Shown: positions 17,797-26,351 of the stretch, piece after piece
Numbering within the stretch: the stretch's first letter is position 1
Layout of the letters: each line of letters begins with the position of its first letter
Assembly (NCBI GenBank): GCA_004322535.1
Contig: SCUZ01000085.1
Location: 1 to 33,392 of the forward strand
DNA length: 33,392 nucleotides
Source: Rugosibacter sp.
Lineage (GTDB): Bacteria; Pseudomonadota; Gammaproteobacteria; Burkholderiales; Rhodocyclaceae
Reading direction: 5' to 3'
Notes under the pieces: generated by a model
Told to the model about the DNA's origin: nothing
Databases searched by the model: none
The model's input: the letters and a program-made list of their open reading frames with translations, nothing else
Made by a program: the position numbers and the translations under genes

Positions 17797-19191
17797 ATGG
17801 TCAATATTCGTTCTTTTAATCCTTCGCCCGTACTCGATACGCAGGTTGCTGCGCTCAAATTGCCACCGCACTCTATTGAGGCGGAGCAATCCTTGATTGG
17901 GGGGCTACTGATTGATAATCCGGCGTGGGATCGTATTGCCGATGTGGTGCGTGAAACCGATTTTTACCGCGACGATCATCGGCGGATTTTTCGGCATATT
18001 GGCAAACTAATCCAGCGTGGCCGCCCGGCGGATGTGGTCACGGTGTATGAATCGATCGAACAATCGAATGAGATCGACCAGACCGGGGGCTTGGCCTACC
18101 TTGCTGAAATCGCGAACGCCACGCCTTCCGCAGCAAATGTGCGCCGCTATGCTGAAATCGTGCGCGAGCGCGCGATCTTGCGGCAACTTGTCACTGTCGG
18201 TGATGAAATTGCTGGCCATGCATTAAACCCGGCCGGTCGTGATGTCAAACAGTTACTGGATGAGGCGGAGCGTCGCATTCTGGAAATTGCCGAAACAGGC
18301 AATCGCGACAGCGGCGGGTTTGTGCAGATTCAACCGTTGCTGGGTGAAGTCGTTGAGCGTATGGAAGCATTGCTTGCACGCGACAGCCAGTCTGACATCA
18401 CCGGTGTGCCGACAGGTTTTGTCGATATTGATCGCATGACATCCGGCTTGCAGCCGGGCGATATGATTGTGGTGGCAGGCCGCCCCTCCATGGGGAAAAC
18501 CGCCTTTGCGCTGAATATTGCCGAACACGTGGGCGTTGAATTGCGTCAGCCGGTCGCGATTTTCAGTCTGGAAATGTCCGGTCCGCAGCTGGCGACGCGG
18601 TTTCTTTCGTCAGTGGGTCGCATTGATCAAAGCAAGCTGCGCACGGGCCGCCTGACCGATGACGAATGGGACCGCATGACAGTAGCATTAGGCAAGCTGC
18701 ATGAAGCGCCGATTCATATCGACGAAACCGGCGCAATCAATTCAACCGACCTGCGTGCCCGCGCACGGCGCTTGCATCGTCAATTCGGCAAGCTCGGCTT
18801 GATTGTGATCGACTATCTGCAACTCATGAGCTCGAATGGTTACGGCGAAAATCGGGCAACGGAGATTTCAGAAATTTCGCGCTCCATCAAGGCGCTGGCA
18901 AAAGAGCTGCAAGTGCCCATCATCGCGCTATCGCAGTTGTCACGCAAAGTGGAAGAACGTACCGACAAGCGGCCCTTGATGAGCGATCTGCGTGAATCCG
19001 GCGCCATTGAACAGGATGCCGACATCATCATGATGATGTACCGGGAAGAATATTACAAACCGGACACGCAAGATAAAGGAACCGCAGAAGTCATTATCGG
19101 CAAGCACCGTAACGGCCCCGTGGGCACAGCACGCATGACATTCATCGGTGAATACACGCGTTTTGAAAACTTTGCATCAGGTTCGCGGTAG
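17797..19191 (+). CDS. dnaB: Replicative DNA helicase
   Basis: DnaB is the hexameric helicase that unwinds the fork and binds primase. The N-terminal domain begins LPPHSIEAEQSLIGGLL; the RecA-like domain has Walker A GRPSMGKTAF (about 228-237), then FSLEMSG, Walker B LIVIDYLQLM and the C-terminal RESGAIEQDADIIMMMYR. The 464-residue length is standard and no intein is present. The ATG at 17797 has GGAGA upstream. It follows rplI after a terminator, a common neighbour pair, and has a cluster of DnaA-box-like sites in front. Confidence 0.98.
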   Translation: MVNIRSFNPSPVLDTQVAALKLPPHSIEAEQSLIGGLLIDNPAWDRIADVVRETDFYRDDHRRIFRHIGKLIQRGRPADVVTVYESIEQSNEIDQTGGLAYLAEIANATPSAANVRRYAEIVRERAILRQLVTVGDEIAGHALNPAGRDVKQLLDEAERRILEIAETGNRDSGGFVQIQPLLGEVVERMEALLARDSQSDITGVPTGFVDIDRMTSGLQPGDMIVVAGRPSMGKTAFALNIAEHVGVELRQPVAIFSLEMSGPQLATRFLSSVGRIDQSKLRTGRLTDDEWDRMTVALGKLHEAPIHIDETGAINSTDLRARARRLHRQFGKLGLIVIDYLQLMSSNGYGENRATEISEISRSIKALAKELQVPIIALSQLSRKVEERTDKRPLMSDLRESGAIEQDADIIMMMYREEYYKPDTQDKGTAEVIIGKHRNGPVGTARMTFIGEYTRFENFASGSR

Positions 19192-19208
19192 AGGTTAAAC
19201 ATCGATGA

Positions 19209-19234
19209 AAAAGTCGGCGCTGGTGATACGGCGA
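19209..19234 (+). repeat. 26-base REP-like module downstream of dnaB
   Basis: AAAAGTCGGCGCTGG followed after four bases by ACGGCGA, 25 of 26 identical to the reverse complement of 3507-3532. It lies 18 bases after the dnaB stop. Confidence 0.85.
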
Positions 19235-19292
19235 TGAAGACAAAACCGTACGCGTCGCGCGTAGATCTGGGCGATTTTTATTGCAAGGCTTT

Positions 19293-19319
19293 TTGGGTAT
19301 CCAAATTCCGTGATTGATT
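19293..19319 (+). repeat. Left arm of an inverted repeat around the SIR2 gene
   Basis: TTGGGTATCC, three bases, then TTCCGTGATTGATT. Its reverse complement matches 23608-23634 at 24 of 27 positions. Each arm lies downstream of a housekeeping gene (dnaB on the left, the DUF482 gene on the right) and has the same orientation relative to it, as REP-type elements often do. Confidence 0.75.
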
Positions 19320-19451
19320 TATCATTTGCGGCGCAACAAGCGAAGCTACTACTATCTTGCGGTGTAGGTTCTGGTTGTCGCCTATTGACTCATAGCGGTC
19401 AGCCAGATTGGCTGCAACGAACGACCGGTTGTCGGCCAAAGCGGACGGTCG

Positions 19452-22400
19452 CTATTCCTGTCCATGCTGTCGGAGATACGCCGTAAGTCGCTGGAAACGT
19501 TCATCGGTACTCAACTGAACCTTTGTCGTCCGAATGTCATTGAGGCAGTTGATCAGTTCGGTGGGTGGCCAAGCCGTATTGTCGCGTATCACCATATCCA
19601 GCAAGGCCAATGCCGAGTCTGGGAATTTTGAACATAGCTTTGCTTCGTACAATCGATATACTAGGCAATCGGGGTGCTCTGGTGGCTGTATCCAGTGCTT
19701 CAACAGATCAAGCGCTTCCGGAAATGCCTCCTTTGCGGCAACGCAAAGCCTGGCGAGACTTTCTGAGATTGATGGTGTTATTTGGTCACGTGACTTCGGC
19801 CAAATTGAACGCAGATAAGGAAAAACACGGTTCTTCCAGTAATCAGTGCGCTGCTCGCCCGCACCCTCAAGGGCGCGAACCAGAGCCTGTGCAGCGTCGC
19901 ATAGTCCATCAGTTGGTAACGAACGGGTCGCGCTAGCGAGTTCTGCGACAGAAAATGTATCTCCCGGATCAAGTGCGGCGAAGGTCAACAATGCGGCGTA
20001 TTGCTCTTTGTGTTTGCCTAGAGCCTCGTAGTGCCTTGCCGTATCAAGGAATGGCTCCTTAATAGCTTCCATCAAAGGCCGATAGAGGCGTGGCGACCAG
20101 AGGAAGGCTTCCCACGCAGCACGTGCCTCGACCAGTGATCGCTGCCAATCGAATAGTGGCAAAAGGTGCTGCGTTGCCCAATCACGGTCAATGCGGTATA
20201 GCGCAATCACATGCGCAGCGAGCAGGACGCGGCCATTACGAAACTTGTCGACCTGGGTATTGCACAGCTCGGTGAAAATGGGCCTGACCTCGTCGGGTAG
20301 TCCTTGCCCATCCTCTGGCGATCTGCGATACCACCATCGCAGCAACGCTTCTGTCACATGACCCACAGGATGATTGATGGCTTTCATTACTGGCTCATCC
20401 GTCTCTACGCCGTCTTGATGATCCATTGCCAAAATGCGGCGACAAAGACCTAAGAACCTGGCTTCCTGACCATCGAATGTCTTGGCTATAGCCTGTAACC
20501 ACCAACTGATTCCGTGATCAAGTGACTGCATCAACTCATCTGGCGCATTGGCCAGTACTTGTGCCATATAACGCCATGATCGTCTGATCAACTTGTCCTC
20601 AGACCAAGCTTGTAACGCTTCGCGCCAGCGATCAGTCGGCCATTCGCCTTCCCTTGCCAAAGCGCACAAGGCGCATGCGGTGGTGGCAAAGCTATCCCTA
20701 CAGCGCTGGCGCCAGTCGTCCTCTTTCCGGTGGTCCGTGCTAGGGTTTTCTTTGAGCCAATCGATCAGTTCGCGACGGCGCCGCGGCGTGGCGACGAATC
20801 TTCGCCACTCATCACCATCACCCATCCAAGACGGAAACTCGTCACGCTCATCAGCGGCAAGCTTCCATTCCGGATACTGAATAGTCAGTTCAACCAGCTT
20901 TGCACTCGCACTCGTTCCAATATCCTCACGGGCCACATTAATCTTTGCGAGCCGGAGCCAGATTTCCCGGTCTACGATCTGAGCCCATCGTTCCGGCTCA
21001 ATGTCATCCCTGAACATCACGCGCGGTGGCCCCGCAAGAATAGCCTGTTCCAAATCGGCAAGGTCCACTACAGCCAAATTGGGCGCCAGAGCAAAAAGTA
21101 AGCACATAGCTTCACGTTTTGTCTCCACCGACCACAACCACCAGCGATCATCAGTGAGCAGCCAGTTGAGTGCCAAGCGGGATGGTATGACTTTCCCCTG
21201 CGCTGCTGCGAAGAAGGCTAGTCGTTTGAATACTGGGTAGGGTACCTGCCACCAGTTTTCGGCAGCGAGGAGTGCAAGCTCTGGTTTAAGCTCAGCGGTT
21301 GCGAGCCAAGCGTCACGGGACAGTCCGATCAGTGCTGTCCAATCATGGAAGTCTTTGTTCTGTGGATGATCGCTGATCGAAGGTTGATGGATATAGGACA
21401 TATCACTTTTGGCTTCGACTCCATCGAGTTCGTGCATCAGGTCGAGTGTGTCGTACAGGAGTGTGGTGAAATCTTGCAATAGATCGGGCAGCACTGCTGT
21501 CCAACGCGGGTTCGTAGGTAGATCGCGCAACGTCGAATGGACATGCTCCGTGGACAGAACAACTTCCCAATCGACAATATCCTTTAGTCGTTTCGGCTCA
21601 TTGGCTTCGGCGTGCTCTTCACTCCAATGGAACGGTTCGCGCAGAGTCACGAGCGGCTTCAATATTTCGCGTAGCTCCAAGCGCAAAGTAGTTGTTAGCC
21701 CATCGCGCTTGAATCGGTCTAGCCAGACATAGAGGTCAAAACGACGTCCGTAAGATTTCAATCGCCCAGTGAGCATTAATCGCCAAAGGGTACGAAGCAT
21801 CGGACGTGGGATTGCGTCTGGAGCATTGGCACGGATGCGATTAAGTTCTTCGTGTTTGCCGTCGCGTTCGAGTTTGTCGAGTTCTTCTAGGCTGCGCTCA
21901 ACCCACCAGGAAAAATCTTCATGTAGTTGTCCACCGTGCTTGGCTAACCACAATACGAGTTTTGGGTTATCGAGGTGCCGGGTCAACCAACGCGCCAGAT
22001 GACGCATTACTTCGTCCCATCTGCCTGTGGTGCCCGCATCGACCAACATCATCCAAGGTACGCGATCATACGGGGCCGGTCTGCGAGTCAGGCTGAAGGT
22101 CAGTTTGTCGTCCTTTACCGGTTTTGGCGGCACACCGAAACGGTTCAGATCAGTATGGCTATAGCGGTCTTCGCACAACGGCTCCAGCCAATCTAAGGAA
22201 GGCACCGGGTCGAGATCGGCAAAACGCTTGGCAGGTAACCCACCTGAGTCGCTCAGCGCCCACAGTAGACGGCCTACAAAGTCATCCTGTCGGGTGCTCG
22301 ATAGTGGGCGAGCAATCGCGTATTCCACAACAATGCGCTCTTTGCCTCGCACGCCATCGCGGTAGGTTTCTGCCCACGCGCGCAGCATCTTGTTCAAATG

Positions 22401-23231
22401 ACTATGATGGTTGTGTTCTCGATAGAGGATGGGCGTGACGTTTTTTGCCTGCCATTCGTTGGCGCGCTCATCTTTTTTACCTTTTGAGTAGCTGCCGAAG
22501 GCAAACATTTCCAATGGCGACTCGCCCAAGAGACGGTCTGCAGCGAGAGCGTCCATCATGTAGCGCAGTACCGGGTCATTTATGCTGTAACCGATGAAAC
22601 AAACCGTGTAGTTTCGAAATAGTTCTCCTACGAAACGCGCTGCCCAGCGCTCAGTGAGGTAGGCCCGGCCAAAGTCACCACTTGACACGACCAAGTCATC
22701 AAGTTGGCTGGCCGTCGGTGCATCCGACAGAAGGCCATGCAGGTAGACGAGCCCATCCCATCTGTTCTTGGGCACCCGCAGAAGTGGCGCCTGGAAGCGA
22801 TTGATGGCCAAACCCTTAGTTGTGATTACTTCCTCAAACAATCGGTCGAAGTTCGTGGTGATAAGTCGAACCTTTCCATCGCGGCTCTTGCCAAGGGTCA
22901 ACAATGCCTCGTGGTTGGCTGTGGCATGGGGTACACTAAGGGCGGGTTTTAATATCCCAGCTAGCGCGCTGCGCACAGTCTCCCGCCCACCGACAATTCC
23001 TGCCTCCAACAAGCCGATGGCGGTGTCGAACTGGCCAGCTTTTATCGCTGCCTGCTGTACGGCATTGGGAGTTTCACCGAGTGCATCAAAGAGCTGCTTC
23101 ACTAAACCGGAAAACCCGGGCAAACGTGCTGGGTATGAGATGCCTGCACCGCAGAAAAATACTACGCGCCCTTCCTCGTGCGCCTGCAACAGACGCTCTG
23201 GAATATCGGGGCCGTGTCGAACGAACTGCAC
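19452..23231 (-). CDS. Large SIR2-domain protein, probable anti-phage NADase (Dsr1-like)
   Basis: The first 280 residues or so form a SIR2 (sirtuin-like) domain: FFCGAGISYPARLPGFSGLV (25-44), TTNFDRLFEE with Asn127, VYLHGLL with His165, and GYSINDPVLRYMM (214-226). In defence sirtuins the equivalent Asn and His are needed for NAD+ hydrolysis. The remaining 950 residues are mostly helical, rich in Trp, Arg and Leu, with no motif I recognise. Overall size and layout fit the stand-alone defence sirtuins (Dsr1 type, SIR2 plus a long C-terminal sensor), which deplete NAD+ on phage detection. That subtype is an inference. The start is GTG with GGAGG ten bases upstream, inside the end of a small leader ORF. 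It has its own promoter and stands alone against the flanking housekeeping genes. Confidence 0.85.
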   Translation of the reverse strand: MQFVRHGPDIPERLLQAHEEGRVVFFCGAGISYPARLPGFSGLVKQLFDALGETPNAVQQAAIKAGQFDTAIGLLEAGIVGGRETVRSALAGILKPALSVPHATANHEALLTLGKSRDGKVRLITTNFDRLFEEVITTKGLAINRFQAPLLRVPKNRWDGLVYLHGLLSDAPTASQLDDLVVSSGDFGRAYLTERWAARFVGELFRNYTVCFIGYSINDPVLRYMMDALAADRLLGESPLEMFAFGSYSKGKKDERANEWQAKNVTPILYREHNHHSHLNKMLRAWAETYRDGVRGKERIVVEYAIARPLSSTRQDDFVGRLLWALSDSGGLPAKRFADLDPVPSLDWLEPLCEDRYSHTDLNRFGVPPKPVKDDKLTFSLTRRPAPYDRVPWMMLVDAGTTGRWDEVMRHLARWLTRHLDNPKLVLWLAKHGGQLHEDFSWWVERSLEELDKLERDGKHEELNRIRANAPDAIPRPMLRTLWRLMLTGRLKSYGRRFDLYVWLDRFKRDGLTTTLRLELREILKPLVTLREPFHWSEEHAEANEPKRLKDIVDWEVVLSTEHVHSTLRDLPTNPRWTAVLPDLLQDFTTLLYDTLDLMHELDGVEAKSDMSYIHQPSISDHPQNKDFHDWTALIGLSRDAWLATAELKPELALLAAENWWQVPYPVFKRLAFFAAAQGKVIPSRLALNWLLTDDRWWLWSVETKREAMCLLFALAPNLAVVDLADLEQAILAGPPRVMFRDDIEPERWAQIVDREIWLRLAKINVAREDIGTSASAKLVELTIQYPEWKLAADERDEFPSWMGDGDEWRRFVATPRRRRELIDWLKENPSTDHRKEDDWRQRCRDSFATTACALCALAREGEWPTDRWREALQAWSEDKLIRRSWRYMAQVLANAPDELMQSLDHGISWWLQAIAKTFDGQEARFLGLCRRILAMDHQDGVETDEPVMKAINHPVGHVTEALLRWWYRRSPEDGQGLPDEVRPIFTELCNTQVDKFRNGRVLLAAHVIALYRIDRDWATQHLLPLFDWQRSLVEARAAWEAFLWSPRLYRPLMEAIKEPFLDTARHYEALGKHKEQYAALLTFAALDPGDTFSVAELASATRSLPTDGLCDAAQALVRALEGAGEQRTDYWKNRVFPYLRSIWPKSRDQITPSISESLARLCVAAKEAFPEALDLLKHWIQPPEHPDCLVYRLYEAKLCSKFPDSALALLDMVIRDNTAWPPTELINCLNDIRTTKVQLSTDERFQRLTAYLRQHGQE

Positions 23232-23233
23232 GT

Positions 23234-23341
23234 TCAGCCCGCCTCCGGGAACACACGACCCAGCAGTGTCTCCACAATCAATGCGTCGTTGGGTTCAAGA
23301 TTCCAGTGCATTGAGCTTTCATCAAAGTCAGTAAGGTGCAT
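23234..23341 (-). CDS. Possible 35-residue leader peptide ORF upstream of the SIR2 gene
   Basis: Between the promoter at 23361-23389 and the SIR2 GTG is a 35-codon frame, MHLTDFDESSMHWNLEPNDA and on to LLGRVFPEAG, stopping two bases before the SIR2 start. Its last codons carry the GGAGG that serves SIR2, so translation of the two could be coupled. The peptide is acidic and unlike anything I recognise. No ribosome site precedes its ATG; the predicted transcript would start only about 12 bases upstream. An in-frame ATG at 23362 falls within the -10 box and is unlikely to be used. It could instead be the 3' remnant of a lost gene. Confidence 0.4.
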   Translation of the reverse strand: MHLTDFDESSMHWNLEPNDALIVETLLGRVFPEAG

Positions 23342-23360
23342 TGAGCGTCGAAGGCAAGTC

Positions 23361-23389
23361 ATTATAAGTACGAGTGATCTAGGTGTCTA
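23361..23389 (-). promoter_or_regulatory. Strong sigma-70-type promoter for the SIR2 unit
   Basis: On the minus strand a perfect TATAAT (23361-23366) is preceded, with a 17-base spacer, by TAGACA (23384-23389), five of six to the -35 consensus. Transcription would begin near 23354. Confidence 0.65.
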
Positions 23390-23607
23390 ATCTTAAGCTG
23401 CGCAAGCCATTTCATGGACACACTGGTTTACTCCTTACCATAGTCGGGCTGCGCCGAGAAGGGTGCGGATGACTGGTTTGGCCGAACAGGAGACGGTCGC
23501 CTAGTATGGTTGAACTTCTGTTCTTGGCCGATTGGAGACATCCGCTTGGCCCAGGCTGGAGACGGATCGTCGCTGCTGGCACTGTGATTCGCAACATATC
23601 AAGCGGG
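23390..23607. other. Intergenic stretch right of the SIR2 gene
   Basis: No gene was seen here. At 23471-23500 a 30-base segment (GACTGGTT, later GACGGTCGC) resembles 19423-19452 at the other end of the SIR2 gene in the same orientation. The frame at 23501-23989 (-) is a shadow of the DUF482 gene. Confidence 0.45.
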
Positions 23608-23634
23608 AATCAATCACGGAATCCGGATACCCGA
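23608..23634 (-). repeat. Right arm of the inverted repeat around the SIR2 gene
   Basis: AATCAATCACGGAAT, two bases, then GGATACCC; 24 of 27 positions match the reverse complement of 19293-19319. It begins a few bases after the DUF482 gene stop. Confidence 0.75.
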
Positions 23635-23639
23635 ATTTT

Positions 23640-24797
23640 TCAGGGCACTGCCATGTTTTTGAATGGCAAATGGCTCGCTGTTTCAGCGGCGTAGTCCGCC
23701 ATGGAGAGTGTTTCGCGGGCAATGAAATCTGCCACTGCACGCCGCATGCCGGGGTCGGCAATCCAATAGCCTGACCACGTCGGTACAGGTTCAAAGCCGC
23801 GCGCCAGCTTGTGTTCACCTTGCGCACCGGGCTCAAACCGTTGCAGGCCGTGTTCAATGCAGTAATCGATACCTTGGTAATAACACAGCTCGAAATGCAG
23901 CCCGGGCACATCGACTTCTGTTCCCCAGTGCCGCCCGTAAAGCGTGGTGGCATCGCGATAGCAAATGGCGGAGGCGACCGGCTGTTCATCCTGACAGGCG
24001 ATAAACACCAGCAGCTGGCGGCCTAGTGCGACGCTGGCTTGTATAAAAAATTCCAGCGGAAAAGCCGGATGGTTACCATAGCGGGCAAATGTGTCGCGGT
24101 ATTGGCGATGAATCACGCGCCATAGCGCTGTATCGATTTCATCGCCATGGCGCACTTCCAGCCGCAGGCCGGATTCATGCACTGCGCGACGTTCACGTTT
24201 GAGTTTTTTGCGTTTGTCAGCGGTGAAGCCGGCAAGAAAGTCATCAAAATCAGCGTAGTCTCGATTGATCCAGTGAAACTGCACGCCGCGCCGGATCAAC
24301 AGGCCAGCGGCGGCCAACGCGTCATGGTCGGCGTCTTCAACGAATAAACATTGCCAGGAAGAGACCTGTTGCGTGCGGGCGACATGGATAGCAGTTTCGA
24401 TCAGCGCCTGTACCACAGGCAGCCGTGCGATACCTTGCCGAACCAGCAGGCGCGGGCCGGGGGATGGAGTGAAGGGAATGCCGCTCACCAGTTTGGGATA
24501 GTAGGCCAGGCCTGCTCTTTGCCAGGCGGCAGCCCAATGCCAGTCATGTGAAAAATCGCCAAAGGAATGCATGCGCAGATAGAGCGGTAACAGGCCAAGA
24601 AGCTTTTCATTATCGGGTGCGGCCTCGTCATACAGCGCCAGATGCTGCGCCTGCCAGCCTAACGCCGCATCCGCAGCGCCGACTTTTTCAGCTGTGCGCA
24701 AAAAGGCGCCGCTGGCGAATGGATCATTGTGGTGATCAAGACCAGCCCAATCTGCATCACTCAGATCGCTCGCCGAAGGGTGAAGAATTATTTTCAT
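23640..24797 (-). CDS. DUF482 family protein, GNAT/FemAB-like acyltransferase fold
   Basis: A 385-residue soluble protein of the COG3146 (DUF482) family, predicted to have tandem GNAT-like acyltransferase folds; its reaction is not established. The family-typical stretches are the early DPFASGAFLRTAEK, GLLPLYLRMHSFGDF, the GIPFTPSPGPRLL block, DFDDFLAGFTADKRKKLKRE, then LYGRHWGTEVDVPGLHFELC and YYQGIDYCIEHGL, ending with GEHKLARGFEPVPTWSGYW. ATG 24797 is preferred to the upstream GTG at 24827, as it gives the family start MKIILHPSAS. It is divergent from surE. The coding segment at 24662-24687 matches 22 of 26 positions of the dispersed repeat, although the protein length here seems unaltered. 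Confidence 0.88.
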   Translation of the reverse strand: MKIILHPSASDLSDADWAGLDHHNDPFASGAFLRTAEKVGAADAALGWQAQHLALYDEAAPDNEKLLGLLPLYLRMHSFGDFSHDWHWAAAWQRAGLAYYPKLVSGIPFTPSPGPRLLVRQGIARLPVVQALIETAIHVARTQQVSSWQCLFVEDADHDALAAAGLLIRRGVQFHWINRDYADFDDFLAGFTADKRKKLKRERRAVHESGLRLEVRHGDEIDTALWRVIHRQYRDTFARYGNHPAFPLEFFIQASVALGRQLLVFIACQDEQPVASAICYRDATTLYGRHWGTEVDVPGLHFELCYYQGIDYCIEHGLQRFEPGAQGEHKLARGFEPVPTWSGYWIADPGMRRAVADFIARETLSMADYAAETASHLPFKNMAVP

Positions 24798-24919
24798 GGT
24801 GGCGCATCCTATCCCTATTTTACGCACTGGCGACAGCAGGGGATGGGCTAAAATGATTTTTGTTTTCGTTTGTTGTATACCGCCTTACACCGTATTGCCT
24901 CACCACTCGACTTTTATTC

Positions 24920-25684
24920 ATGCGCATTCTGCTCAGCAACGACGATGGTTATCTCGCCCCAGGGCTTGTCCAGCTGGCGGCTAGCCTGGCGGGCTTAGGT
25001 GTGATCACCGTGGTGGCGCCAGAGCGTAACCGCAGTGGGGCGAGCAATTCGCTCACGCTGGATCGTCCGTTGCACTTGCGCCGCGCGGAAAACGGGTTTC
25101 AGTATGTCAACGGTACGCCTTCCGACTGCGTGCATCTGGCTGTCACCGGGGTACTGCCTGAGCAGCCGGATATGGTGGTGTCAGGCATCAATCTGGGCGC
25201 TAACATGGGCGACGATACGATTTATTCAGGCACCGTGGCTGCCGCGATGGAAGGGCATTTACTGGGCGTGCCGGCCATCGCCATTTCGCTCGCCAGTTCT
25301 GCGGGCAAGCATTTCGCTACCGCTGGCCACGTGGCGAATGAGTTGGTGCAGCGTTTTACTGCGCAAGCTTTCAATTATCCGGTATTGCTGAATGTGAACG
25401 TGCCTGATTGCCCTTATGAAGAGTTACGTGGCATTCAGGTGACACGTCTCGGACGCCGTCACAAAGCGGAGCCTGCGGTGAAGTCCGTCACTCCGCGAGG
25501 GGAAGCCGTGTATTGGATCGGTGCCGCAGGCCCGGCGGCGGATGCGGGCGAAGGCACTGATTTTTTTGCGGTAGAACATGGCTGGGTATCGGTAACCCCG
25601 CTGCAAATCGATTTAACCCATGCCGGCCAGATGGCCGATGTGCATCAATGGATCAAGCCAATCAATGGACACCGCAGCCTTTAA
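24920..25684 (+). CDS. surE: 5'/3'-nucleotidase SurE
   Basis: SurE is a metal-dependent phosphatase acting on nucleoside monophosphates and short polyphosphate. The start is set at ATG 24920, giving [16 protein letters not shown] with the metal-binding NDDG at residues 8-11; the longer frame from 24860 has no support. Other signatures are [46 protein letters not shown] and [17 protein letters not shown]. It is the first gene of surE-pcm-nlpD, and its end overlaps pcm by 20 bases. Confidence 0.97.
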   Translation: MRILLSNDDGYLAPGLVQLAASLAGLGVITVVAPERNRSGASNSLTLDRPLHLRRAENGFQYVNGTPSDCVHLAVTGVLPEQPDMVVSGINLGANMGDDTIYSGTVAAAMEGHLLGVPAIAISLASSAGKHFATAGHVANELVQRFTAQAFNYPVLLNVNVPDCPYEELRGIQVTRLGRRHKAEPAVKSVTPRGEAVYWIGAAGPAADAGEGTDFFAVEHGWVSVTPLQIDLTHAGQMADVHQWIKPINGHRSL

Positions 25685-26351
25685 TTCGTCAGCGCAAGCC
25701 GGCATAGGCATGACATCACAGCGCACGCGCGCACGCATGGTCGAGCGCTTGCGCGAGCAAGGCGTGAAAGACTCCCGCGTGCTGCATGCCATGGGCGTGA
25801 TTCCCCGCCATGTATTTGTCGAACCTGCGCTAGCCAATCGCGCGTATGACGATACTGCGCTGCCGCTAGGCTTCGCGCAGACTATCTCGCAACCTTATGT
25901 TGTGGCGCGCATGATAGAAATTCTGGTTCAGGGTCGTGAATTAGGCAAGACACTGGAAGTTGGCGCCGGTTGTGGTTATCAAGCCGCTGTGCTGAGCATT
26001 TTGACCAAGCAGGTTTTTGCCGTTGAACGCATTGCGCCGCTTTTGTCCCGTGCGCGGGACAACTTGCGCCAGCTCAAGCTCACGCGCATTCGCCTGAAAC
26101 ATGCCGATGGCAATCTTGGCCTGCCTGAGGCGGCACCGTTTGATACGATTATTCTGGCGGCTGCCGCACAGACAGTGCCGCCAACTTTGCTCGCGCAGCT
26201 CGCGTCCGGCGGGCGACTGGTTATGCCGCTCGTGACATCTGCGGGCGGGGCGGAACAAGTCATTTGCTTGATTGAACGTACAGAATCCGGTTGGGTTGAA
26301 AAACGGTTTGATGCGGTGCGCTTTGTGCCTTTGCTCGCGGGGGTGGAATGA
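25665..26351 (+). CDS. pcm: Protein-L-isoaspartate O-methyltransferase
   Basis: Pcm methylates isoaspartyl residues in aged proteins with S-adenosylmethionine so that they can be repaired. Diagnostic parts are [57 protein letters not shown] and the SAM motif [15 protein letters not shown]. The start could be ATG 25665 (overlapping surE) or ATG 25710, which gives MTSQRTR; neither has a strong ribosome site. Its TGA overlaps the nlpD ATG. Confidence 0.95.
   Translation: MDTAAFNSSAQAGIGMTSQRTRARMVERLREQGVKDSRVLHAMGVIPRHVFVEPALANRAYDDTALPLGFAQTISQPYVVARMIEILVQGRELGKTLEVGAGCGYQAAVLSILTKQVFAVERIAPLLSRARDNLRQLKLTRIRLKHADGNLGLPEAAPFDTIILAAAAQTVPPTLLAQLASGGRLVMPLVTSAGGAEQVICLIERTESGWVEKRFDAVRFVPLLAGVE

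Noticed and set aside
19293-23634. SIR2 segment as an integrase-driven genomic island
   Set aside because: No integrase, no tRNA gene and no perfect direct repeats; only REP-like arms are seen.
23501-23989. 162-codon minus-strand frame
   Set aside because: Mostly another frame of the DUF482 gene running on into a REP-like repeat.
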